This document shows positions 42,105-48,606 of a stretch of 48,606 nucleotides of DNA, one piece after another. The stretch is from assembly GCA_045601405.1 (NCBI GenBank), contig JAZRZO010000012.1:1-48606 (forward strand). The letters run 5' to 3'. Every line of letters starts with the position of its first letter. Positions within the stretch are counted from its first letter, which is position 1. Below the pieces are notes generated by a model. The model searched no databases. It was given only the letters and a program-made list of their open reading frames with translations, and was not told the DNA's origin. This stretch comes from RGIG5612 sp045601405 (GTDB lineage Bacteria > Bacillota > Clostridia > Lachnospirales > Lachnospiraceae). The translations under genes were made by a program, and so were the position numbers.

Positions 42105-43058
42105 TTAAATAAAGCCCATGCTTTTTAATATATATATCATCACGGTAAGCGTAACAGACGCAAACAGAGTTGTAAGAACAACTGCGCTTGACGTTATCAC
42201 TCCCTTATATCCGTATTGCTTAGCCATTATGAAACACGAAGGGGTTGTCGGCCCTGCGAGCATGATAAAAATAGCTATCAGCTTTTCCGTTCTGAAACCC
42301 ATGATCACAGCTATAGTTGTAAATATCACGGCAAGCAGTATCAGCTTGACAAAAGACGCGATCGCAGAAAGTTTGATATTTGCCAGCGCGTTTTTAAAGC
42401 TGAATTCTCCGCCGATGCAGATAAGCGCCAGCGGCGTTGCCAGATTTGCCACATACTCCAGCGACCTGTCTATGATATGCGGATAATCAATACTTATAAG
42501 TGAAGATAAAAAGCCAAGTATAACGGCAATTATGATGGGGTTAGTGACTATCCCTTTCAGCGTACTGCCTATAGAGCTTTTGTTCCCTTCAGACTTTTCT
42601 CTGTCGGGTGATAAGGTATGCAGCAGTATCACTGAATAAATGTTGTACAGCGGAACACATCCGAGCACCATCATTCCGCCCATCCCGGTGCTGCCGTATA
42701 TGTTTTTTATCAGCGCGATCCCCATTACGGCGGTTGAACTGCGAAAAGCAGCCTGTACAAATTCCCCCCTGGCTGCCCTGTCCTTTATCGTAAATCTCGC
42801 TATCAGCCAGATTCCCCAGAAACCTATGCTGGTTGCGATCGCGCAGAATAAAAGAAATTTTATATCGAATGTGTCTTTAAAATCTGTATGAGCGAGGTCA
42901 TTAAAAAGAAGTACAGGCAGGGTTACCGTAAAATTGAATTTATTCGCAGACTTTAAAAAGCCGTCGCTTAATATATTTACTTTTTTAAGGAAGAAGCCCA
43001 ATGCTATCAGCAAAAACAACGGCATTGTGGCATTCAGCGCAAATAACAAGTTGGACAT
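42105..43058 (-). CDS. AEC-family transporter
   Basis: A 317-residue integral membrane protein with eight to ten hydrophobic segments in the auxin efflux carrier fold. The first segment is PLFLLIALGFFLKK; a central region LGFLSSLISIDYP separates two halves. Bacterial AEC proteins move organic acids such as malate or malonate, and some carry amino acids. It begins one base after the gatB stop and is followed by argF. Its cargo cannot be read from sequence; aspartate or a C4 acid would fit the operon. Confidence 0.85.
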   Translation of the reverse strand: MSNLLFALNATMPLFLLIALGFFLKKVNILSDGFLKSANKFNFTVTLPVLLFNDLAHTDFKDTFDIKFLLFCAIATSIGFWGIWLIARFTIKDRAARGEFVQAAFRSSTAVMGIALIKNIYGSTGMGGMMVLGCVPLYNIYSVILLHTLSPDREKSEGNKSSIGSTLKGIVTNPIIIAVILGFLSSLISIDYPHIIDRSLEYVANLATPLALICIGGEFSFKNALANIKLSAIASFVKLILLAVIFTTIAVIMGFRTEKLIAIFIMLAGPTTPSCFIMAKQYGYKGVITSSAVVLTTLFASVTLTVMIYILKSMGFI

Positions 43059-43059
43059 T

Positions 43060-44490
43060 TTACTTAAGCAATTCCTTTATCAGTGTATTAACAGATGCCG
43101 GATCAACCTTTCCTCCGGTCATCTTCATTACCTTACCGACGATCGCACCAAGCGCTTTTTCTTTTCCTCCCCTGTAGTCCTCAACAGCCTTAGGGCTTTC
43201 TTCCAAAGCCTGCTTTACTATAGCTTCCATTTCACCGCTGTCATTGCTCATTTTCAGCTCATTCTCTTCCACGTACTTTACCGGGTCGACGTCATCCGAA
43301 AATATATGCTCAAAGACATCCTTGGCAATGGTTCTGTTGATCTCCTTTTTCTCTATCATCGAGATCAGCGCAGCAAGCCCTGAAGGTGAAAAATCCACAT
43401 CCTGGAAATCCATCTCTTTTTCCTTGCAGAGTCTCATCACCTCCACCATCAGCCAGTTGGCCACCTCCTTAGGCGACGCCCCTTCTTTGACTGTATCTTC
43501 AAAAATATCCGCCAGCTTCTTGCTTTCCGTTATCAACCCGGCGTCATACCCGGGAAGCCCAAAATCCGTAGCATAACGCTGTGCCTTTTCCTCCCTGAAT
43601 TCAGGAAGCGCCCCCTTTATCTCCTCTATCCATTCATCGCTTATGTGCACCGGAAGAAGATCCGGATCAGGGAAATAGCGGTAATCCTTTGCGTCCTCCT
43701 TAGAACGCATCGAGTAGGACATTTCCTTATTGTCATCCCACCTTCTTGTCTCCTGTATAACTTTCCCGCCTGCTTCAAGAATATCTGTCTGCCTCTCCAC
43801 CTCGCCTTTGATCGCCCGCGTTATCGCACGAAAGGAATTGAGGTTTTTCATCTCTGTCCTTGTTCCTAATACATCACTGTCCGCAGGCCGAACGGAGATA
43901 TTAACATCTGCCCTCATCGAGCCCTCGTTTAGTTTGCAGTCAGATGCTCCTACATATTGAATGAGCATTCGGAGCTTTTCCATATACGCTATTACCTCCT
44001 CGGCGCTTTCCATATCCGGCTCAGAAACGATCTCTATCAAAGGCACTCCGCTCCTGTTGTAGTCTATAAGCGTACTTCCCTCATTATCATGGATTAGTTT
44101 TCCGGCATCCTCCTCCATATGCATCTCATGGATACGGATCTTTTTCCGGCCGCCTTCCGGCGTGTCTATCTCCACCCAACCATCATGGCAGATGGGAACA
44201 TAAAGCTGTGATATCTGGTAATTCTGCGGATTATCCGGGTAAAAGTAGTTTTTTCTGTCAAAAACACAATCTCTGTTTATCTTACAGTTTGCCGCAAGAC
44301 CCGCTTTGAGCGCAAATTCCACCACCTCTTTATTGAGCACGGGAAGGCTACCGGGCATACCTGTGCATACCGGGCATGTATGCGTATTAGGTTCTCCTCC
44401 GAACCTTGCAGAGCAGTCGCAGAATATCTTAGTCTTCGTCGCAAGCTCAACATGGATCTCTAGACCTATAGTTGTTTTATATTCAGCCAT
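43060..44490 (-). CDS. gatB: Asp-tRNA(Asn)/Glu-tRNA(Gln) amidotransferase subunit B
   Basis: A 476-residue tRNA-binding and kinase subunit of GatCAB, which converts mischarged Asp-tRNA-Asn or Glu-tRNA-Gln. GLEIHVELATKTKIFC at the start and the cysteine-containing segment FGGEPNTHTCPVC bind zinc. NRSGVPLIEIVSEPD is strongly conserved. The C-terminal YqeY-like helical domain contacts tRNA. ATG 44490 has GGAGG six bases ahead; it overlaps the gatA stop by eight bases. Confidence 0.96.
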   Translation of the reverse strand: MAEYKTTIGLEIHVELATKTKIFCDCSARFGGEPNTHTCPVCTGMPGSLPVLNKEVVEFALKAGLAANCKINRDCVFDRKNYFYPDNPQNYQISQLYVPICHDGWVEIDTPEGGRKKIRIHEMHMEEDAGKLIHDNEGSTLIDYNRSGVPLIEIVSEPDMESAEEVIAYMEKLRMLIQYVGASDCKLNEGSMRADVNISVRPADSDVLGTRTEMKNLNSFRAITRAIKGEVERQTDILEAGGKVIQETRRWDDNKEMSYSMRSKEDAKDYRYFPDPDLLPVHISDEWIEEIKGALPEFREEKAQRYATDFGLPGYDAGLITESKKLADIFEDTVKEGASPKEVANWLMVEVMRLCKEKEMDFQDVDFSPSGLAALISMIEKKEINRTIAKDVFEHIFSDDVDPVKYVEENELKMSNDSGEMEAIVKQALEESPKAVEDYRGGKEKALGAIVGKVMKMTGGKVDPASVNTLIKELLK

Positions 44491-45925
44491 TTTCACCCTC
44501 CTGAAATGCGTATGCCGCTCTTATCATCAGATCCTCTCTGAACCTGTCAGCCATGAACTGTATTCCTATCGGAAGCCCCTCAGACGAAACCCCGCACGGG
44601 ATCGAGATCCCGGGGATCCCTGTAAGGTTCGCAGATACAGTGTATATATCCGAAAGGTACATTCTGATGGGGTCCGACAAACTTGAGCCTAATTTCGGCG
44701 CTGTCTGCGGCGCAACCGGCCCCAGTATCACATCATATTTCTCAAACGCCTTGTCATATGACTGCCTTATAAGATTCCTTACCTTTAAGGCCTTTAGATA
44801 ATACGCATCATAAAACCCGCTTGAAAGAACAAAATTTCCAAGCATTATCCGCCGCTGCACCTCTTTCCCGAAGCCCTCGCTCCTTGTCTTTCTGTACATA
44901 TCATGCATATCCTTAAAACTCCTGGCCCTGAAACCATACTTTACGCCGTCAAAACGGGAAAGATTACTTCCGGCCTCGGCAGAAGCGATAACGTAATAAG
45001 CCGGTACCACATACTCAAGCATCCCCAGCTCAAATTCCTCCACCATCGCGCCTTTATCCTTAAGTGAAGAGGCGGTTTTAAGCACTGCCTGTCTTATCTC
45101 TTTATCAAGACCGTCTCCCATATAATCAGACGGTATGCCTACCCTCAATCCTTTCACATCGTTTGACAGATAGTTGGCGTACACGCCCCTGTCTTTCCTG
45201 ACAGACGTGGAATCCTTTGGATCGTGTGCACTTATGATATCCAGAAGGTGAACCGCGTCCTCAACATTGCCAGCCATAGGTCCTATCTGGTCGAGGGATG
45301 AGCCATAGGCAATAAGACCATATCTCGAGACCGTTCCGTATGTCGGCTTTATTCCGGTCACCCCGCAGTACGCGGCAGGCTGTCTTATACTGCCGCCTGT
45401 ATCCGAGCCAAGAGAAAGCGGCACTTCACCCGCGGCAACCGCTGCCGCGCTTCCGCCTGACGAGCCTCCGGGCACACGAGTCAGATCTGCCGGGTTCTTA
45501 GTTGTCTTATAATATGACGTCTCTGACGTGCTTCCCATGGCAAACTCATCCATATTTGTCTTGCCTATTATCACAAGTCCGCTTTCTTCAAGCGCGTCAC
45601 ACACCGAGGCATTATACACCGGCACAAAGTTTTCCAGGATCCGGGAGGCTGCGGTCGTCCTCAGACCTTTGGTGCAGATATTATCCTTGACCGCTATCGG
45701 AACGCCGGCCAACGGCCCCGACAGCGCCCCTTCATCAATAAGACTCTGGACTTCATCTGCCCTTCTCATTGCGCCTTCCGCGTCGATCGTTATAAACGCC
45801 TCTGTCTCTTTGTCTTTTTTCACGGCCTCATCAAGAAAGAACCGCACAACGTCTGTTACGCTAATCTCTTTATTTTTTATCGCGGCTGATAATCCGACCG
45901 CCTTCATTTTCGAAATATCCATCAT
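44483..45925 (-). CDS. gatA: Asp-tRNA(Asn)/Glu-tRNA(Gln) amidotransferase subunit A
   Basis: A 480-residue amidase that frees ammonia from glutamine for GatB. The amidase triad is visible: Lys80 in PIAVKDNI, a Ser at about 155 in GGSSGGSAAAV and the nucleophile Ser179 in SDTGGSIRQPA. Two adjacent ATG codons follow CAGGGAAG. It starts 11 bases after gatC. Confidence 0.97.
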   Translation of the reverse strand: MMDISKMKAVGLSAAIKNKEISVTDVVRFFLDEAVKKDKETEAFITIDAEGAMRRADEVQSLIDEGALSGPLAGVPIAVKDNICTKGLRTTAASRILENFVPVYNASVCDALEESGLVIIGKTNMDEFAMGSTSETSYYKTTKNPADLTRVPGGSSGGSAAAVAAGEVPLSLGSDTGGSIRQPAAYCGVTGIKPTYGTVSRYGLIAYGSSLDQIGPMAGNVEDAVHLLDIISAHDPKDSTSVRKDRGVYANYLSNDVKGLRVGIPSDYMGDGLDKEIRQAVLKTASSLKDKGAMVEEFELGMLEYVVPAYYVIASAEAGSNLSRFDGVKYGFRARSFKDMHDMYRKTRSEGFGKEVQRRIMLGNFVLSSGFYDAYYLKALKVRNLIRQSYDKAFEKYDVILGPVAPQTAPKLGSSLSDPIRMYLSDIYTVSANLTGIPGISIPCGVSSEGLPIGIQFMADRFREDLMIRAAYAFQEGENG

Positions 45926-45936
45926 TACTTCCCTGT

Positions 45937-46230
45937 TTAATCAAAAGTCTTCGGCACTACAAACATTCCGTTTCTCTGTTCAGGCGCATTTTTAAGGATA
46001 TCGTCCCTCATATCCGGATTGATATTCCCCTCTTCTCTGAACACGTTCCCGTCTCCTGTTATTACTCCAAGCGGGGAGACATCGGCAGTATCAATCTCGT
46101 TCAGCTTGTCTATATGCAAGAGCATCTCTTCAAGGCCCTGCCTTATCACCTCTTTGTTTTCTCCGTTTATCTCGAGCTTTGAAAGTATCCCGACATTTTC
46201 CAGTATTACGTCAGTTATTCTTTGTTCCAT
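45937..46230 (-). CDS. gatC: Asp-tRNA(Asn)/Glu-tRNA(Gln) amidotransferase subunit C
   Basis: A 97-residue small subunit that wraps GatA and GatB together. The region DVILENVGILSKLEI and the later DVSPLGVITGDGNVFREE fit the family. ATG 46230 has GAGG six bases ahead; an in-frame ATG four codons earlier shares a base with the aspS2 stop and lacks an SD. Confidence 0.93.
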   Translation of the reverse strand: MEQRITDVILENVGILSKLEINGENKEVIRQGLEEMLLHIDKLNEIDTADVSPLGVITGDGNVFREEGNINPDMRDDILKNAPEQRNGMFVVPKTFD

Positions 46231-46241
46231 ACTGTACCTCA

Positions 46242-47993
46242 TTAATCTCTTATCTTGATATGAGCTTCACGAAGCTGCATCTCCGTAACCTGCGACGGCG
46301 CATTCATCATCATATCCTGCGCATTTCCATTCATCGGGAACGGTATGATCTCGCGGATATTATCTTCTCCTGTAAGCAGCATTATCATACGGTCTATTCC
46401 GGGCGCCATACCTGCGTGAGGAGGCGCTCCGAACTGAAATGCATTGTAAAGCGCTCCAAATCTGTTCTTCAGATCCTCCTCTGAATAACCCGCTACTTCA
46501 AACGCCTTTTTCATTATATCCAGGTCGTGGTTCCTTACCGCTCCGGATGAAAGCTCCACTCCATTGCAGACAATGTCGTACTGGTACGCAAGGATATCTT
46601 CAGCGGGGAGCGTGTTCAGAGCTTCAAGTCCACCCTGCGGCATGGAAAACGGATTATGTGTAAAAATCATTCCCTTCTGTTCTTCGTCATACTCAAACAT
46701 AGGGAAGTCATTTATATAGCAGAATCTGAACGCATTTTCTTCTATAAGGCCAAGACGTGCTCCCAGCTCATCTCTCAGGTTTCCGGCATATTCATTTGCC
46801 TTCTTTTCAGTATCGCTTATAAAGAATATCGTGTCACCTGGTTCAAGGCCGCACATCGTTCTGAATTCTTCCTTAAACTCCTCCGGGATAAATTTATCTA
46901 TCGGTCCTTTATTTGAATCATCCTCCTGCACCTCAAGATATCCCAGGCCACCCATACCCATTTCTGTGGCGAATTTCAGAAGCTTTTCATGGAAGCCCTT
47001 TGACATGTCCGCGTGAACCTTTATCGCGCGCACTGTCTTTCCTATAAAGGGCTTAAAGGTACACTTCTGGAAAAAGTCCGTTACATCCATTATCTCAAGC
47101 GGATTCCTGAGATCCGGCTTGTCCGTGCCGTATCGCAGCATTGCCTCCTTATAGCTTATCACCGGATAAGGAGCCGGTGTTACGGCTGCCCCGTCCGGTG
47201 CGAATTTTTCAAATACTGCGCTTAAGACTTCCTCTCCGGCTCTGAAAACATCCTCCTGTGTCGCGAAGCTCATTTCAAAGTCAAGCTGATAAAATTCGCC
47301 GGGAGACCGGTCCGCCCTTGCGTCTTCATCCCTGAAGCATGGCGCTATCTGGAAATATTTATCAAAGCCTGCCACCATAAGCAGCTGTTTATACTGCTGC
47401 GGAGCCTGCGGCAGCGCGTAAAAGCATCCTTTGTATTTTCTTGACGGAACGATATAATCCCTTGCGCCCTCCGGCGATGACGCGGAAAGGATTGGTGTCT
47501 GAATCTCCAGAAATCCCATCTCACACATTTTATCACGCAGGAATGATATGACCCTGGAACGGAATATGATATTATCCCTAACCTTCTGATTTCTCAGGTC
47601 AAGATACCTGTATGTCAGTCTTACATCCTCCCTTATCTCCTTTGAGGTGCTTATCTCAAATGGAACCTGTTTGTATATTTTTCCGAGGATGTCTATCTTT
47701 GACGCTTCAAGCTCTATTGTACCTGTAGGGATCTTAGGATTATATGTGTCTTCATCCCGTATCTCCATTTTTCCTTCTATGCTCAGACACATCTCTCTGG
47801 ATACACCTTTTAAAAGTTCTGTATTCCTTAATACAACCTGAAGAACACCGTACATATCGCGAAGATCGATAAACGATACACCCCCATGGTCGCGGATGTT
47901 CTCAACCCAGCCGGCAACCCTGACCACATCCCCTACATCATTTTCGGTAAGCTGGTTTAAAAGTTTTGTTCTGTAGATATTTTCCCTTGTCAT
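46242..47993 (-). CDS. aspS2: Aspartyl-tRNA synthetase 2, probably non-discriminating
   Basis: A 583-residue bacterial-type AspRS with OB-fold anticodon domain, catalytic core (FRDEDARADRSPGEFYQLD, HAGMAPGIDRMIML) and GAD insertion. In the anticodon domain it has RDHGG with His36, where the first copy in this window has Leu. His at this place is a known mark of AspRS that also charges tRNA-Asn. It leads directly into gatCAB behind an Asn-type T-box, so Asp-tRNA-Asn made here would be amidated by GatCAB. ATG 47993 follows AAGGAG by five bases. Confidence 0.93.
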   Translation of the reverse strand: MTRENIYRTKLLNQLTENDVGDVVRVAGWVENIRDHGGVSFIDLRDMYGVLQVVLRNTELLKGVSREMCLSIEGKMEIRDEDTYNPKIPTGTIELEASKIDILGKIYKQVPFEISTSKEIREDVRLTYRYLDLRNQKVRDNIIFRSRVISFLRDKMCEMGFLEIQTPILSASSPEGARDYIVPSRKYKGCFYALPQAPQQYKQLLMVAGFDKYFQIAPCFRDEDARADRSPGEFYQLDFEMSFATQEDVFRAGEEVLSAVFEKFAPDGAAVTPAPYPVISYKEAMLRYGTDKPDLRNPLEIMDVTDFFQKCTFKPFIGKTVRAIKVHADMSKGFHEKLLKFATEMGMGGLGYLEVQEDDSNKGPIDKFIPEEFKEEFRTMCGLEPGDTIFFISDTEKKANEYAGNLRDELGARLGLIEENAFRFCYINDFPMFEYDEEQKGMIFTHNPFSMPQGGLEALNTLPAEDILAYQYDIVCNGVELSSGAVRNHDLDIMKKAFEVAGYSEEDLKNRFGALYNAFQFGAPPHAGMAPGIDRMIMLLTGEDNIREIIPFPMNGNAQDMMMNAPSQVTEMQLREAHIKIRD

Positions 47994-48030
47994 AAAAACT
48001 CCTTTTTTAAAGATGTTCGTAATACAAAAA

Positions 48031-48307
48031 CCCGGGACGCCTTTATTAAGCATCCCGGGACGAATTCACGATTCGCGGTACCACCCGACTTCGAAAGACC
48101 CATTCCATGGCTGCCATTATTTTGCCTCAACATACATGGCGGCCCTTCGCACTCTTTCCAACTAACGCATGGACATCTCGTTTTTGCTCCGGAGTGTTGC
48201 CCTTTCTTGCTTCGCCTTCCGCGCCTTACAGCCTCAGGACGCGGATCTCTTTCAGGTTACTTCTGAAGGAAGGGGTCTCTTTCAACGCAAAGCCCTGTTA
48301 AATTAAC
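48031..48307 (-). promoter_or_regulatory. T-box riboswitch leader of aspS2-gatCAB, Asn specifier
   Basis: The conserved T-box GGGTGGTACCGCG is at 48086-48074 on the minus strand. It is followed by a terminator stem CCCGGGA...TCCCGGG (48059-48031) and TTTTTG. The antiterminator can form between CGGG before the T-box and CCCG of the terminator's first arm. Upstream, the stem I region ends with GGGCAACACTCCGGAGC; the triplet in the usual specifier position before ACTCC-GGAG is AAC (48198-48196), an Asn codon. It overlaps CAA (Gln) by two bases. Uncharged tRNA-Asn should turn the operon on. Confidence 0.88.
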
Positions 48308-48313
48308 GCTTGA

Positions 48314-48342
48314 ATTCTATATCAAATGCCGGCAAAAGTCAA
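48314..48342 (-). promoter_or_regulatory. Promoter of the T-box operon
   Basis: TTGACT (48342-48337), a 17-base spacer, then TAGAAT (48319-48314) on the minus strand. The RNA would start near 48307, giving a leader of about 314 bases. Confidence 0.8.
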
Positions 48343-48362
48343 TCAGCTGACGGTGAGCAGCT

Positions 48363-48441
48363 CCCGCCGAAGCTGCAGTATATATCGAAGTGTGACTAAC
48401 CCGGCACTCGTCACACAGAGATATATATGCAACGAGGCGGG
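48363..48441. repeat. Palindromic intergenic repeat, copy 2
   Basis: The same architecture as the element at 159-235: outer CCCGCC/GGCGGG, an AT-rich middle (TATATATC/GATATATA), and a perfect inner stem GTGTGA/TCACAC around the loop CTAACCCGGCACTCG. The core from TATATATCG through to GCGAGGC-like sequence differs from copy 1 at only a few places, and several changes keep pairing (GTGGC/GTCAC to GTGAC/GTCAC). Confidence 0.7.
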
Positions 48442-48606
48442 ATGGCAGAAGTATCAGCATCAATACCGGCTCGCTTCATATATATTTTCGGGTGCGTACT
48501 TCCTTCGCCTGTGGTTCTAATACCTTTCTCCGGCTTTTTGACGCGGCCGGCAACATCCAAAAAATGATCTCTATGATCATTTTTTTCTGATGCCTAAGTG
48601 CTTTCC
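48442..48606. other. Right-edge intergenic region with a terminator
   Basis: No gene is supported. The region holds the tail of the repeat context and a bidirectional terminator at 48559-48585. A 41-codon plus-strand frame (48442-48567) runs into the terminator and is not convincing. Confidence 0.5.
48559..48585. terminator. Bidirectional terminator at right edge
   Basis: An 11-bp stem AAAAAATGATC/GATCATTTTTT with a 5-base loop. The A and T runs on both sides allow use by either strand; it probably ends a leftward gene beyond the window. Confidence 0.85.

Noticed and set aside
48442..48567. 41-codon plus-strand frame after the right repeat
   Set aside because: The SD is only part of the repeat's GGCGGG end and the stop codon lies inside a terminator stem. 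Without homologues it cannot be supported.
1..48606. CRISPR array, prophage, integrase or toxin-antitoxin system
   Set aside because: No regularly spaced repeats, phage structural genes, recombinase or small paired genes were found. The window is core chromosomal in character.

Overview
The window looks like chromosomal DNA from an anaerobic, Gram-positive Clostridia member, most likely Lachnospiraceae or a near relative. The evidence is the gene content and order: yajC-tgt, a hisS/rel block, clpC-radA, a minimal SufCB iron-sulfur system, GatCAB with a T-box, addAB, serA-serC-DUF1015, a DUF5721-like protein and a lysozyme with WY/WF-type wall-binding repeats. There is no phage, transposase, CRISPR array or rRNA. 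Nearly all intact genes are on the minus strand. The plus-strand features are two tRNA genes (Thr-CGT and Trp-CCA) and two truncated genes.

Layout from left to right. 1-272: the first codons of a leftward gene, a possible structured leader and a palindromic repeat. 273-1562: a DUF4015-type hydrolase that lacks its 5' end. 1567-6682 (read leftward): DUF5721-like, htpG, an Mrp/NBP35 ATPase, a Leu/Ile/Val-type binding lipoprotein and a phosphoribosyltransferase. 6750-8041: tRNA-Thr, a small zinc ribbon protein and an N-terminally truncated dapL. 8144-12722: an orphan BKACE/KCE enzyme with its own promoter, then serC-serA-DUF1015. 12817-22626 (read leftward): GH25 lysozyme, rel, metallo-hydrolase, hisS, aspS1, tgt, yajC, tightly packed. 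22707-27118: tRNA-Trp, then a GntR regulator, clpC and radA. 27256-34139 (read leftward): S66 carboxypeptidase, sufC, sufB-like, a decayed glycerol kinase start, an M24 peptidase, a lipid kinase, signal peptidase I, a probable 49-codon ORF and a YtxH-like protein. 34217-41033: addB and addA. 41095-48342: a T-box-controlled operon aspS2-gatC-gatA-gatB-AEC transporter-argF. 48363-48606: a second copy of the palindromic repeat and a terminator.

The strongest biological story is the pair of aspartyl-tRNA synthetases. AspS1, beside hisS, has Leu in the RRDLG motif, as in discriminating enzymes. AspS2 has His (RDHGG), as in non-discriminating enzymes, and heads the gatCAB operon behind a T-box whose specifier reads AAC (Asn). 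Asn-tRNA is therefore probably made by mischarging and transamidation under tRNA-Asn control. The second notable feature is a GntR/YtrA-type repressor gene in the place where ctsR would be expected, directly before clpC-radA, with a perfect palindrome lying over its own -10 box. Three genes (DUF4015, dapL, glpK) are visibly decayed. An addB start with almost no 5' leader and a lysozyme-rel overlap deserve a second look.
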